This document shows positions 1-10,651 of a stretch of 64,000 nucleotides of DNA, piece by piece. The number at the start of each line of letters is the position of its first letter. Position 1 is the stretch's first letter. The notes under the pieces were generated by a model. It did no database searches. It saw nothing but the letters and a program-made list of their open reading frames with translations, and was not told the DNA's origin. This DNA comes from Amaranthus tricolor (taxonomy: Eukaryota > Streptophyta > Magnoliopsida > Caryophyllales > Amaranthaceae): positions 12,929,434-12,993,433 of the forward strand of contig NC_080052.1 of assembly GCF_026212465.1 (NCBI RefSeq), in the 5' to 3' direction. Both the position numbers and the translations under genes were made by a program.

Positions 1-277
1 TTCCTCTGTTGATCTCCAAGGGGTTATCAGTGTCTATGGATAGGTGATGTAGAGTCTTGAAGAACACTCAAGAACACGTACATCAATGAAGGGTAGACTG
101 ACCCTAAGTAACCCAATTGCATAGCAATTGAAAAGGAAAAACACTTAGTGAATTTCTTAATTTTATTAATCAAACTTGTCTTTTTACAAAGATGGAACCA
201 TCTATATATAGGACTAAGATACATGATCATAGCAATGAAAAATACACGTCAAACAACTACCCTTAACGGTCATATTG
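1..277 (-). mobile_element. Outer part of the 3' LTR of CRM-like gypsy copy A
   Basis: This is the distal piece of a long terminal repeat on the minus strand; the rest lies at 3713-4263, and the two were one until the element at 278-3712 inserted. It aligns by eye with the second copy near 57360-57600: both contain a block reading GAAGGGTAGACTGACCC followed by AGTAACCCAATTGC, and further on CTTAACGGTCATAT against CTAACGGTTAATAACAGTCATAT. The LTR runs off the left edge of the window; by comparison with copy B roughly 100-200 bases are missing. Confidence 0.75.
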
Positions 278-320
278 TGTAACATCCGTTTTTTTAAATA
301 ATAATAATAATAATAATAAC

Positions 321-1510
321 GGATATTTCATGATATACCACTGAGTTTCTTCGAAATTCACCATATACCACACAAAATTTTCTAATTCACCATATACCAT
401 TGAGTTTACGTCCGTTAGCACAGAATACCATTAATGACACTTGTCGTTAGTGTGCCGTTTGTGGTAAATTAATAATTCACCATATACCATTTACTTTTTT
501 TTATTTTCATCAAATACCATTTTTCTAAAAAATATACCACATGGAATTATGATAAACAAAAGAAGTGTCATACAAACCAAGCCATGATTCAGTTATTCAT
601 CACTTGAAATCAATCAAACCCAGACAAATGGAAGGTGGGAATTGCATGAAAAGTAAGGATAAAAGTTCTGATTGTGATAAACAACGGGTTATTCATGAAG
701 CCATGATGAAGATGAAAGGGATTGAATTGTTGATTTTTAGGCTTTAGTTGTGTGGATTAAGTGAAGTTTTGGGGATTTGGGTTTGGGAAATTGTATTAAA
801 TTGGAATGTTTTGATTTTGTATTTGATGAAAAGTTAATAGTAAAGGAAATTGAAGTAGGAAAAGAGATTAAAGATGGTTTAGTTGAAGGAAGTGAGAGCA
901 AAAGAAGTGAAACAGTAGCACAAGAATCGAAGAAAATGTGCATGAAAAACCCAAAAGTCGTTGGCCAAACCGAAAAGTTAATGCATCAACCTGTAGGTTT
1001 TGGGCATTAATGGAAGTGACGCCATTGATGGAGATCGGAGGGTATGAACAGAGTTCTGGGTTTGTGTTTGTGGGCTGCTATGGAAGGGTTTAGGAAAAAG
1101 GAAGGGCTGCTGGTGGCTACTGTGCATGGGCTGCTGTGGATAGGAGGAGGGACGGGCCGGTTAAGGGTGGTGGCTGCTTAGGAAGGGAGGGTGAGGGGGG
1201 AGGTAGTTGTCTGGGAAGGCCTGAAGGGAAAGATTGTTGTTTGAACTTTAATTACTTATTAAAAATCTAATTTGTACTAAAAATAACTAATTAAAGACTA
1301 AAAGATTTAAATGGTATTTGATGAAAATAAAAAAAAGTAAATGGTATATGGTGAATTATTAATTTACCACAAACGGCACACTAACGGCAAGTGTCATTAA
1401 TGGTATTTTGTGCTAATGGACGTAAACTCAATGGTATATGGTGAATTAGAAAATTTTGTGTGGTATATGGTGAATTTCGAAGAAACTCAGTGGTATATCA
1501 TGAAATATCC
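321..1510. mobile_element. Non-autonomous Mutator-like element with terminal inverted repeats of about 200 bp
   Basis: Bases 321-527 and 1310-1510 are near-perfect inverted copies; the ends read GGATATTTCATGATATACC inward from each side. Each repeat holds several copies of a short motif around TTCACCATATACCA. The flanks are an ATA/AAT microsatellite, so the 9-bp duplication expected for Mutator elements cannot be read cleanly. The interior holds two short open frames on the plus strand (565-747 and 777-1010) and a GC-richer stretch at about 1015-1220. Neither frame resembles a transposase or another protein I recognise; the interior may be captured host DNA. Confidence 0.7.
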
Positions 1511-1558
<48 letters not shown>

Positions 1559-1587
1559 TATAAATAAATAAATTTCAGAAATTTAAA

Positions 1588-1642
<55 letters not shown>
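1511..1642. repeat. ATA/AAT microsatellite in two blocks
   Basis: Simple trinucleotide runs at about 1511-1556 and 1590-1642, separated by a short AT-rich linker. The same repeat borders the left side of the nested element (302-319), so that element landed within a trinucleotide tract. Confidence 0.9.
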
Positions 1643-1644
<2 letters not shown>

Positions 1645-3712
1645 TCCCCATTAACAAATAACTTCCCACTTCTCCCTCTAAATCTTATAATTAATCTCAC
1701 TTACCTATTATAAATTAAATCAATTACCCTTGATGCATTCACATTATTACTCACACTTCCTTTTTCTCCTACAAACTACTTCCTCCATCCTCCAATTGTT
1801 TAAAATTTAATCAAAGAAAAGGCAAGATTTTGATATTAAAGGTATGTAATTTCATCTCTTTATAATATAGTTCTACCAATTTCAATCCAAATTACACATT
1901 TTGTATTTGATAAAAAAAAATTATTTCTGACCTTAGTTTTCTGGCGATACGGCAGTCACCGGGATACCACCGACGTGCGACGGCGGCCACCGGAGCCACC
2001 ACCGGCCGGCACCTTCTTCCTTCTCCCTTTCTCCTTCTCTCTCTTCCTTCCCTTTCTTCTTTCTTTTCGTGGGTATCCTGGGATCAAAACCCACCTTTCT
2101 CCTTTTTTTTTTTAATAATCATGATTTCTTTTTTTTTTTCTTTTCTCTTTTCTTTTAACCTTCACAATTTTAAATCTTATAATAAAATGAGTTAACTATG
2201 TTATTTAAATCCTTGCTCTTTTATACAACACTTACAATTTTAAATTACATGTTTAAAATTATTCTTTTTAAATAAAGTATATGAAAGGAAAATGAGTCTT
2301 TTAATTTATTTATTTCGATGGGTTGATCGGGGTATTAAATTGAGATATATTATTTTATCGTGTATACAGCGGATTCGTAGACAAAGATTATTAGGAGCAT
2401 ACGTTTTCTAGGATCACGTGACAAGGTAATTCTCAATGTCCATCTAATTAGGACTATCTCGTTAATATTATGTGCTAAGTGATAATTAATGTGTTTAAAT
2501 AGAATGCATGATTTTATGTGACATTAATTTGTATGATATTATGTTTTATATATTCTGAAATTATATCTACTATTATTTTTGTCAAACTTGAATTTATAAT
2601 TATTATTTTGATAAAATTTATATTATTATTTTAATATCAAAATTTGATACGATTTATTTGAAAAAGAAATATTTATGATATTAATTCCTATTGCCACCAA
2701 TTGATGTTAGAATGATGATTTGAAAAATGAGATTTCAGTTGGATATTCCTGAGATATATATTTATTGAAAAAATTATGATTATAAAATAAAATGTATAAT
2801 GTATGTTTGTGTGCTCGCGACTAATTATTAAATATATTAAATCACGTAAAGTGTAACATGAGGGAAATGAAGCTCTTATATTTGTTGTGATCCAAGTATA
2901 AGGGTGATGAACAGGTTGTCCTGTTTGGTTAGTATAGCTGCCGACAGGTAATATTATTTCTGATACTTGATACGATATTTGGCCTTCCTTCTATTTGTTG
3001 TGATCCAAGTAGAAGAGGTGTGCACACTAGGGTTCCCTGAGACTACTCTGCTGGCCTTGAATTATTTGGGGTGACGACCTCTTGATGAAGTAGGTATAGG
3101 GATAAAGCCTCGGCCTACTGGCGTTCTCGTTCCCTCAAATTAAAAAATTGATTATGTGTTTGTCATTATTAATTATCAAATTAATAAATATGTTTATGTG
3201 ATGTTATATATATTGTTTTCTCAAATTGTTTGTCTTTTAAACTCAGCTATATATTATTTTCTAAAATTATTTTCAATTTAATTATATTTTATTTTCTTAA
3301 ACTATTTTCAAACTTAATCGTTTTACAGGATGGAGTTTGAATTACTCAATTTTCTGATTTTGGGAGTTTTTTCCTTGTTTTTCTTGCATTCTTATGTTAC
3401 AGGTTATTGATTGCGTGGGAATCATGGAGTGAGGATCACTTAGAAATATAGCTTTTATTAAGGTCGTATTTCAGTTTAAATTTTACCTTAAGTTGTTTAA
3501 ATTTTATATGGATACAGATTATGTTTCAGTCTTTTCTTATGTTGGAAGACCCTTTGTTGGATTTAAAGTTATTAAGTTATTTCTTAGTCGTTAAAGCCTT
3601 ACATTTATTTTATTAGAAATAGATGTGGCGGTAACACTCCCATGAGTAGGTTTTGGATCATGTTTTTCATAAAGGGTGTTTCAAAAGTTCGACCTATTCT
3701 GAGGGTGTTACA

Positions 3713-4263
3713 TATTGCCCGCGTGATGTTCATGTGCTTATTTAAAACAGAAATAACAGAAACTAATATCAGCGCCTGTCAGGACATCTGCTGACTACGT
3801 GACCTTTGGCCCTGTTTCTTGTGCCCTTCCCTCGACTAGTAGGAGCACTTTTGGACCATGACAGCAAGGGTCATGTATGGAGATTCCATTCTTGCCCTCC
3901 ACGTCATCCCATGATCTCCGGATTTGTCTGGACGGCTCTGTCAAAGTGGCCTGGTCAGCGAGTATGATCAGACTCTGCTGCATGTCTGATTCTATTGCTG
4001 TTGTTGGTTGTTCTTGCTTGTCTGTTGTCCCAAGCTGTAGTGGATGGTTCCCCTTAATTAAATCATCTCTTCTTTGGTTGTTTTGGCTTACATTAAGGGC
4101 ATCATTGTTCAGTGTTGATGAACTGAATGCAGGACCAGGTGTAACACCAAATGCAGAGGTAGAAACTTTCAAGGTAGTTTCATCTTCCACGTTGTTGTTG
4201 CTGTTTGCTGGTTCCCTTGAATCTTCGTAGTTTCCTTCATTTGAGCCTTGTTGATTTGGCTCA
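3713..4263 (-). mobile_element. Inner part of the 3' LTR of CRM-like gypsy copy A
   Basis: Continuation of the LTR found at 1-277. On the minus strand the LTR starts TGAGCC directly after a purine-rich tract (AAGAAGGGGGGA, complement of about 4264-4275), which is the polypurine tract. The integrase frame reads through this tract and continues into the LTR, as is known for the CRM clade of plant chromoviruses, where coding sequence overlaps the 3' LTR. Confidence 0.7.
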
Positions 4264-6022
4264 TCCCCCCTTCTTGAAAAGGAATTGACCTCAATTCCAA
4301 ATCCGTGTAGTAGGGTGCTAAGTCCCCAATGTTGAATGTAGGGGATACACCATAGATGGAAGGCAAATCCAATGTGTATGCATTGTCCCCTGCTTGTGCA
4401 ATGATCTGAAAAGGACCATCTGCTCTTGGCTTGAGCTTGTTGCTCCTATGCATGGCAAATTTGTCTTTCCTTAGGTGCACCCACACATAGTCTCCCACTT
4501 TGAAGCTTCTTGCATCCTTGAATCCCCTGTCTGCCTTGTGCTTGTACTTGACATTGGCTTGCATATGTTATTTTGAACTTGGGCATGAATTCTTTGTGCT
4601 TCTACAACTTGTTTCTCTGCACTCCATGTTCCTCGTTCCTGCAATGGTAAGCAAACTAAAGTAGTAGGAGTCATAGGATTAAAACCATACGCACATTCAA
4701 ATGGTGAGTACTTAGTAGTCAGACTGGGACATCTGTTATATGCAAATTCAACATGGGCTAATTTTTCATCCCAATCCTTGATGTTCTTCTTAACTAATGT
4801 TCACAATATATTTCCCAAGGTCCTATTTGTTACCTCTGTCTGACCATCCGTTTGAGGATGATATGCAGTGCTAAACAACAACTTAGTACCCAACATAGTC
4901 TATAAGCTGGTCCAAAAGGTGCTTAAGAACTTAGAGTCCCTATCACTAACAATGCTTTGAGGTATACCATGAAACCTAATGATTTCATCAAAATATAGTT
5001 TTGCTATGTGCCTAGAATCATTAGTCTTATTGCAAGGTATAAAATGGGCCATTTTTGAGAATCTTTCCACTACTACCATTATGGCATCCTTCCCTCTTGC
5101 TGTTCTAGGTAGGGCTACTATAAAATACATACTCACATGTTCCCATAGGTGGCTAGCAACAGATAGTGGTCTATATTCACCTTTGTGAAAGGTTAGTTTG
5201 GCCCTCATGCAAACTTCACATCTTAGAATGTGCTTACCCACTGTGCCTAGCATTTTAGGCCAGAAAAAGTGTTGTGCTAGCATATCTAATGTTTTCTAAA
5301 TACTAAAGTGCCCTGCTAGTGTTCCCTCATGTACTCTTTGACTAAGGTATTCCTTAATGGTGATCTAGGTATGCACAGCCTATTACCTTTAAATAGAAAT
5401 CCATCCTGTATATAGAAAGGTCCCCTTGGCCCCTGTGTGCACTCAGTATATAAGTCCCCTAAGTCAGGATCCTCAAGATATAAAGGCTTAACCATCTCAA
5501 AGCCTAGGATTTTGGCTTCTAATATAGCTAACAAATGGCATCTTCTACTTAGAGCTTCAACTACAATATTAGCCTTCCCTGCCTTATAATTAGCTGAAAA
5601 TGTGAAGGATTGAAGGAATTCTACCCACTTGTCATGCCTAGAGTTCAGCTTACTCTGTCCATTGATGTGTTTAAGTGATTCATGATCTGGGTGTAGGATG
5701 AAGGGTTGAACTTTCAAGTAGTGTGACCATGTTTCTAATGCCTTTACTATAGCATAGAACTCTCTGTCATAGGTAGAATAGTTAAGTCTAGTCCTATTTA
5801 ATTTCTCACTAAAGTAGGCAATAGGTCTTCCCTCCTGAATCAAAACAGCCCCAATCCCCTTCCTACTATAGCATCACACTCAACCTCAAAGGGTTTAGTG
5901 AAGTCGGGTAGTCTAAGAATAGGTGCCTTACACATCAACCCCTTAATATGCTCAAAGGCTGCTTGTGCCTCAGTAGTCCACTCAAAATTTCCCTTCTTTG
6001 TGCACTCTGTAAAGGGTGACAT
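3795..6022 (-). pseudogene. Decayed pol of CRM-like gypsy copy A (RNase H, integrase, C-terminal module)
   Basis: Minus-strand pieces in several frames give, from 5' to 3': the end of reverse transcriptase and start of RNase H (5840-6022), RNase H to the integrase N-terminus (5316-5843), the integrase core (4900-5283, with FHGIPQSIVSDRDSKF), the integrase C-terminus (4169-4564, ending near FQEGG) and a C-terminal frame (3795-4190) containing SWDDVEGK and CHGPKVLL. All match copy B at 57660-59880. Stops and frameshifts break it at many points, and similarity stops at about 6035, so gag, protease and most of reverse transcriptase are missing. It cannot be functional. Confidence 0.85.
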
Positions 6023-6525
6023 GATAGAACTAAATTTTTTTTTAATATTAATAATAATGTCTATTTAGTTTTATAAGAGAATCTAACCATAAATTAATGT
6101 AAGACTAATTAATATTAGGTAATTATTTTGGAAAATTTGCTCAACATAATCACAACTATCACTTATTGGCCAAACATAATGTCAACTATCACTTATTTTT
6201 TGATAATCTCAACTACTACCATAGTTTGTTCATAGCATACCCCTCCCCCTTGTTACCGGCTGCAATGGGTAAAAATGAATTTAATTTCTTTTTTCATTTT
6301 TTACTTTACTATTCAATGCAGTCTTCCCCTTCAATTCAATACTCAATTACTTCCCCATTAATTCCCTCCATAATTTCATACCTAAATCCTTCCTAAATCT
6401 CTTCCTCCCCAAATCAAAAAATTAACCTTAAAAATCAAATCTTTTGGTTTAGGTTAAATTTCGCTGGTAAAGAAGATCATTTGAAGCACAGAAGATCAAT
6501 TGCACCGCTGAATTGAGGTTCTTTA

Positions 6526-6885
6526 ATGGTATTTTCGCTTTCCCCTTCTTAATTCATGTATAATTAGGTTAAGTTTTTGTTAAATTTGTTGGTTTTGAAT
6601 CGTTCTTGTTGTTGTTTTTTTCCCTTTCTTTCGGTTTAGGAATGTGCATTTGAGAAGTTTACAGCTCAATTTTGGTTTGGGGGTAAATTCAAATGGACAA
6701 ACAATGCTTTAGATTATGTTGGTGGTGAAGGTTGTACAATAGAAATTGATGCAAACCTGATTTCTTGGTTTGATTCAGATGATTTAGTAGTAAATAAGGT
6801 TGGAGTTGAATATGAACACTCTTTGTTTATTATGAATCCAGCTTGTATACAATTTGATTGTAATGGCAGTTTCTATGTAATGTAA
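6526..6885 (+). CDS. Remnant of a MuDR/MURA-type transposase N-terminal domain (two exons, 82 aa)
   Basis: A start codon at 6526-6528 is followed directly by a GT...AG intron (6529-6639, ending TTCGGTTTAG). The frame resumes at 6640 and runs to a TAA at 6883-6885. The protein contains FWFGGKF, LDYVGGEG and ISWFDSDDLV, which fit the conserved N-terminal region of plant MuDR-like transposases (a GGKF motif, then YVGG, then a hydrophobic-aromatic strand). Only this domain is left; the DDE catalytic core, the SWIM zinc finger and the zinc knuckle are absent. Its position next to the left terminal repeat supports descent from the element's own transposase. The splice model is my reading and has no transcript support. 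Confidence 0.6.
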
Positions 6886-7253
6886 TTTTATTGTGATTAT
6901 AAGGGCAACTACTATGTTTGTTTCCATGTAATTACTATGGCAGTTTCTACGGCATTTACCATGTTTGTAAGGGCAGTTTCTATGTTGAAGATTTCCAATA
7001 CTCAAAACCATATGCCATCGTGTACATTAGCTTATGGCAGTAATGAAATGTTGATTGAAATCAAATGGAATGTTGGTCCAAGAATTATGGCAATTACATC
7101 AATATTGATAATGCATTGTAGTACATTTCTTGCAATTACATCAAACGAACTTCTACAATGCTAATTAAGAAGAAATACAATCACAAAAAAGATGAACCAT
7201 GAGAACACAAGCATAATTCTTACGGCCTTCACTGTGCTATTTAGTTTGTATTT

Positions 7254-7589
7254 TCAACTTTGAGTGATGTAATAAGCACTTCCATAGTCGAAGTTATGCT
7301 TTAATTTTTGGATTTTGTCAAGTAAAGCTCTAATTTCAACCTCTAATTGTTCATGCTTGTCAATCTCATTTCCTGATTTATCATTATCATCTTCCCACTT
7401 GAAAAACTTACAGTTGGTATCCTAGCACAAGCATAGAAAAAATCAGGTATGATTTATATTTGGTAAAAAAAAAAAAACCAAATTGAAAAATTTTATAAAT
7501 TGAGCACTTACAGGCCAATTAGCACAACCATAGAATTTGTTATGGCTTGGTAACTCGTTTGGCAATCCGCAATTGTGCAGGAAGACCAT
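7254..7589 (-). CDS. GRF-type zinc-finger small protein (two exons, 81 aa) inside the Mutator-like element
   Basis: Minus strand: exon 1 is 7512-7589 (26 codons, start ATG at 7589, an in-frame stop just upstream), a GTAAGT donor and a CTAG acceptor remove 7422-7511, and exon 2 is 7254-7421 to a TGA. Exon 1 gives HNCGLPNE...KFYGC and exon 2 opens with NCKFFKWEDD. The CG...FYGC...C-FFKW pattern is that of the GRF zinc finger, a short nucleic-acid-binding fold. After it come about 35 charged residues with heptad-like leucines (EQLEVEIRALLDKIQKLK), probably a coiled coil. The expected first CxC of the family is reduced to a single Cys here. Short GRF-plus-coiled-coil proteins are common in plant genomes, often unannotated. 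The frame is intact, so it may be expressed. Confidence 0.6.
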
Positions 7590-8042
7590 GGTATTAAGTC
7601 AAGGTTTCTCTATAAAGTGGACTCTTAGATTTGGGGTTTGAAAACTTAGAAAAACAAGCAAAATTCATTAGTTTTAGGGGATGTTATCAGAACTTGTAGG
7701 AATTTGGAAGATTTTAAGGAAATAAAGCTTTAACAATTTCTAATTTCATTTTAATTATTTGAGGATTTAGGGTTCATCAATGGAGTTAAGAGTAATGGGG
7801 AAGAAGAAGAAGAAGGACTTAAATAGATGGAGGGGATGGGTTTTAACTGCACTATTATAACTGGTTGTAGTAGGTAATGAGGGAGAAGGGTATGTTATGA
7901 ACAAACTATGGTAATAGTTGGGATTATTAAAAAGAAAAAAGTGATAGTTAGGATTATTTTTGGCCAATAAGTGATAGTGGGGATTATTTTTGGCCAATGA
8001 GTGATAGTTCGAATTATTTTGAGTAAATTTTCCAATTATTTT

Positions 8043-9463
8043 TTAACCTCTCTTTTTATATTCCCTAATGCAGTGCACTATAGAGTGAGAGTTTACTAGA
8101 GAAGGTAAAATGTTTGAGAAATAAAGTTAGAATAATACATTTGAAGTAACTCCTATAATTTTATCTTAACTTACAAATTCACAACAAAAGAGTCATCAAA
8201 GATAAACTTAGTATGTACTACAATTACACAAACAAAATACACATGTAACAACATCATTTGGTGCAATTGAAGATTTTTCAAATACTATTACTTTCAATGG
8301 TTACGAAGAACATATGAGTTCACTAAATTCAGTTTTTCTTTTCGAGATTTAATTCTAGCCTTCAATTTAAGAGGGACCATCAGATCATAATATCTATTCA
8401 AGTGTATCATTGTGATAACATCGTTAATACTTTAAGTTTTGTCCTATGTTATGATTACATTTAGTATAAACTAGTGTAGAAGTTCGTACAATGCACAATT
8501 TTTTTAGCATCTACATGTATAAAAATATAATATTAAAAATTAAAGTCAGAGATATTATGTAGTACAAATGCTCATTTTGATAATTATTTGTATATATTAA
8601 CTCTGTAATTTTGAAAATTGTCAATAATATATTACACAGTATATTATATCTACTCAATTTAACTATAAATAAATGTTAGTCAAAGATACTTTAATAGTAG
8701 AGATATTAGTCAAGATTAAATGTCATGTCGTTTTTCGTTTGCCAATAAATGAGTTTCATTGACAAATATTCTATAATTGTGATACTTGGAATATTTCAAA
8801 CTTTTTAGTATAATGTATGATTTGTTAATGCTTAATTGATAATTATCAAGCATATCCAAGAAGTGGTAAAATGTTTTATACAAGAACTTTGCTAAATTTT
8901 GTGAAAGGTCCTACATGTTATGAACCAAGACAATCTGTAAAAAACAAAGGTAAACCCCAACCATACGTGATAAGAGTATAATCCTAGTTCTTAATTAATT
9001 GGCTTGAAAAGGGTTGACAAACAATTAATTTGTTCTTAATCAAGCTATAGAGAAGCCAGGAGAAGAGAATTTTTTGTAATTAATGCAAGTTATTGCTTTA
9101 TTTTTATAAAATTGAAGATAGAAAACAATTGAAGAGAAACAATATTGGTTCTTTCCAATTGTTAACTTATGATTATTGATTGTTGATTTAGTGTAATTTT
9201 AAAGTTTAATAATTTTTAACTATTCTATTTAATAGTTTTATAATTTTAAGTAGTTCTAAAATTTTCAATTTTTAGAGACTCTATTTTTTTTTTTTTTTTG
9301 GCTCAGGGCTTCTAAGGGATTCTTATGTTGAAGACATCCAATTTCTCATTACTTATTCAAATTTTACACAAACGCAAATCTATCTATCACACAATCACAC
9401 AATGTCACAAAGTACTCTGCATAATTAAACACACTAATTCTGACAACGATTCAAAACCAAATC
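8043..9463. other. AT-rich intergenic region downstream of DET2
   Basis: No gene is seen. The stretch is strongly AT-rich with a poly-T run at about 9281-9299. It contains the 3' flank of the DET2-like gene, which ends at 9464 on the minus strand. No inverted-repeat element with a clear target duplication was found here. Confidence 0.6.
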
Positions 9464-10246
9464 TTAATACAAAAAAGGAATTACAGCTTTCCTGTTTCTT
9501 GGATATTCTTCTTTAAACTTCTCTAAATACCACTTATGATTACCCATAGCTCTAGGCACTAAATTAGAAAAAGTATACAACAAAAATCCAACCCCAGCCC
9601 AAGACCAAGTCATAATAGCCCAGCCCAACCACTCAATAATCTCACCCAAATAATTCGGACAACTGATCAACTCAAAAAGCCCACCTCTTGGAATCTTATA
9701 CCCACCACCTTGGGCCTTCAAGCCCACCAAAACCAAATCGGATTTCACATTTACCACCATACCAAATCCAAAAACCACTAATCCAACCAAAAACCGCTCC
9801 CAAAACCACTCATCGGCTTCATAATCCCCGTAATGCGAAACCCATCTAATCTGCACATATGAATTCAACAAGTTAAACGTGAAAGCCATGAGAGAAACCG
9901 AGATCGGGAAACTGCCATTAGAATTCCGGTGAAGGCGAAATAAAGGGTAAATTATGGTGCGGTGGATGTAATGAAGGAGGAAAACCGAGAGAAGAGAGAA
10001 AGACCTGAGGGAAGACACGTGGCGGCCAAATGGGTAGATCAGGAGAGAGAAAAAAACTGTTGGGCTTTCCATGAGAAACCATGAAACCCATGAAGGGATT
10101 GTGGGCCCCCACCCTGATCGGATGTGACGGCCATATGGGGCTTGGATGAAATTGCAGCACAGAAAAGTTGGGAAGGAGATAAAGTTGAGGAATAATAAGC
10201 AGAAATTGTGGAAGGAACGATCGGGAGAAGATGAAGAAGACATCAT
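9464..10246 (-). CDS. DET2: Steroid 5-alpha-reductase, DET2-like (brassinosteroid biosynthesis)
   Basis: Intronless frame of 260 residues, about the usual length of plant DET2. The family reduces the delta-4,5 double bond of campestanol-pathway sterols with NADPH, an early step of brassinosteroid synthesis in the ER membrane. Family motifs in order: QAPYGRH (35-41), WFLMESPT (56-63), HYIHRTIIYPL (92-102), FNLLNSYVQ (124-132), IPRGGLFELISCPNYLGE (185-202), EWLGWAIMTWS (205-215) and the C-terminal FKEEYPRNRKAVIPFLY. Glu60 and Tyr93 fall where the animal enzymes contact the steroid 3-keto group. Several hydrophobic segments fit a multi-pass membrane protein. The first Met is followed at once by a second, and the N-terminal 30 residues are the least conserved part. 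A copia element sits 106 bp upstream of the start. No coding lesion was seen. Confidence 0.93.
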   Translation of the reverse strand: MMSSSSSPDRSFHNFCLLFLNFISFPTFLCCNFIQAPYGRHIRSGWGPTIPSWVSWFLMESPTVFFSLLIYPFGRHVSSLRSFSLLSVFLLHYIHRTIIYPLFRLHRNSNGSFPISVSLMAFTFNLLNSYVQIRWVSHYGDYEADEWFWERFLVGLVVFGFGMVVNVKSDLVLVGLKAQGGGYKIPRGGLFELISCPNYLGEIIEWLGWAIMTWSWAGVGFLLYTFSNLVPRAMGNHKWYLEKFKEEYPRNRKAVIPFLY

Positions 10247-10287
10247 TTTTTAGGGTTAAATGATGATGGTCGGAGTTGTGAGTTGAA

Positions 10288-10300
10288 TCGGTATATAATA
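10288..10300 (-). promoter_or_regulatory. Possible TATA box of the DET2-like gene
   Basis: On the minus strand the stretch reads TATTATATACC, about 45-50 bp upstream of the ATG at 10246. It is the only TATA-like motif between the gene and the inserted copia LTR (10353). If used, the 5' untranslated leader would be very short. Assignment is by motif and position only. Confidence 0.35.
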
Positions 10301-10352
10301 CAGGTTTTTCGTTGCTATCTAAAAGAAGGCAAGTTGTACTAATATTATATTC

Positions 10353-10553
10353 TGTTGTTATGGGACAATACATTGAATGCATTGTTTTGTGGAATTCTAT
10401 CTCTTGTAATTGTAATATATTTGTCTCCTTTGATCATCTTGCACTATATATATGTGCAAGATCTTGAATGCTATGATAAGGTAATATAAGAAAACTGATA
10501 TAAGTTCATCTCATATACTACTTTTCTCCTTATATTCTCCCTAACTTTTAACA
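10353..10553 (+). repeat. 5' LTR of copia 1
   Basis: 201 bp, TG...CA. It contains a near-palindromic stretch around CTTGCACTATATATATGTGCAAG, which includes a TATATATA core that may be the element's TATA box. The PBS-like CGTTATCAGCACCA follows at 10554. It lies 106 bp upstream of the DET2-like start codon but is transcribed away from it. Confidence 0.9.
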
Positions 10554-10651
10554 CGTTATCAGCACCATTTTTCGCTCTCAAAACCCAAGAAGGTAATATT
10601 TTTTCTCAAAACATTATAATTTTTTTAGCCACAATATGGACCAACAATCAA

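Larger units (their letters stand above)
278..3712. mobile_element. Solo LTR of a gypsy-type retrotransposon, holding a nested Mutator-like element
   Basis: The block begins TGTAACA and ends TGTTACA (TG...CA, short inverted ends) and is flanked on both sides by TATTG (273-277 and 3713-3717), a 5-bp target duplication as made by LTR-element integration. No gag or pol is found inside, so it is best read as a solo LTR left by LTR-LTR recombination. Without the nested 321-1510 element it is about 2.2 kb, in the range of plant chromovirus LTRs. It interrupts the LTR of CRM-like copy A and is therefore younger than that element. Confidence 0.8.
6130..8033. mobile_element. Mutator-like element with a perfect 9-bp target duplication, carrying two small genes
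   Basis: AATTATTTT occurs at 6121-6129 and again at 8034-8042, immediately outside inverted ends GGAAAATTTGCTCAA (left) and its near-complement TTGAGTAAATTTTCC (right). The inverted repeats extend about 180-280 bp with several mismatches. A 9-bp duplication plus long inverted repeats is the signature of the Mutator superfamily. Inside are a plus-strand remnant of a MURA transposase N-terminus (6526-6885) and a minus-strand GRF zinc-finger gene (7254-7589), in convergent orientation. No DDE catalytic domain is present, so the element would depend on a transposase made elsewhere. Confidence 0.88.

Noticed and set aside
3877..4230. Plus-strand frame opposite the CRM-like LTR module, and similar ones at 57682-57938
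   Set aside because: Antisense shadows of the minus-strand module, which has matching motifs in both copies.
9918..10382. Second minus-strand frame overlapping the DET2-like gene
   Set aside because: It is in a different phase from the conserved DET2 motifs and extends into the copia LTR.
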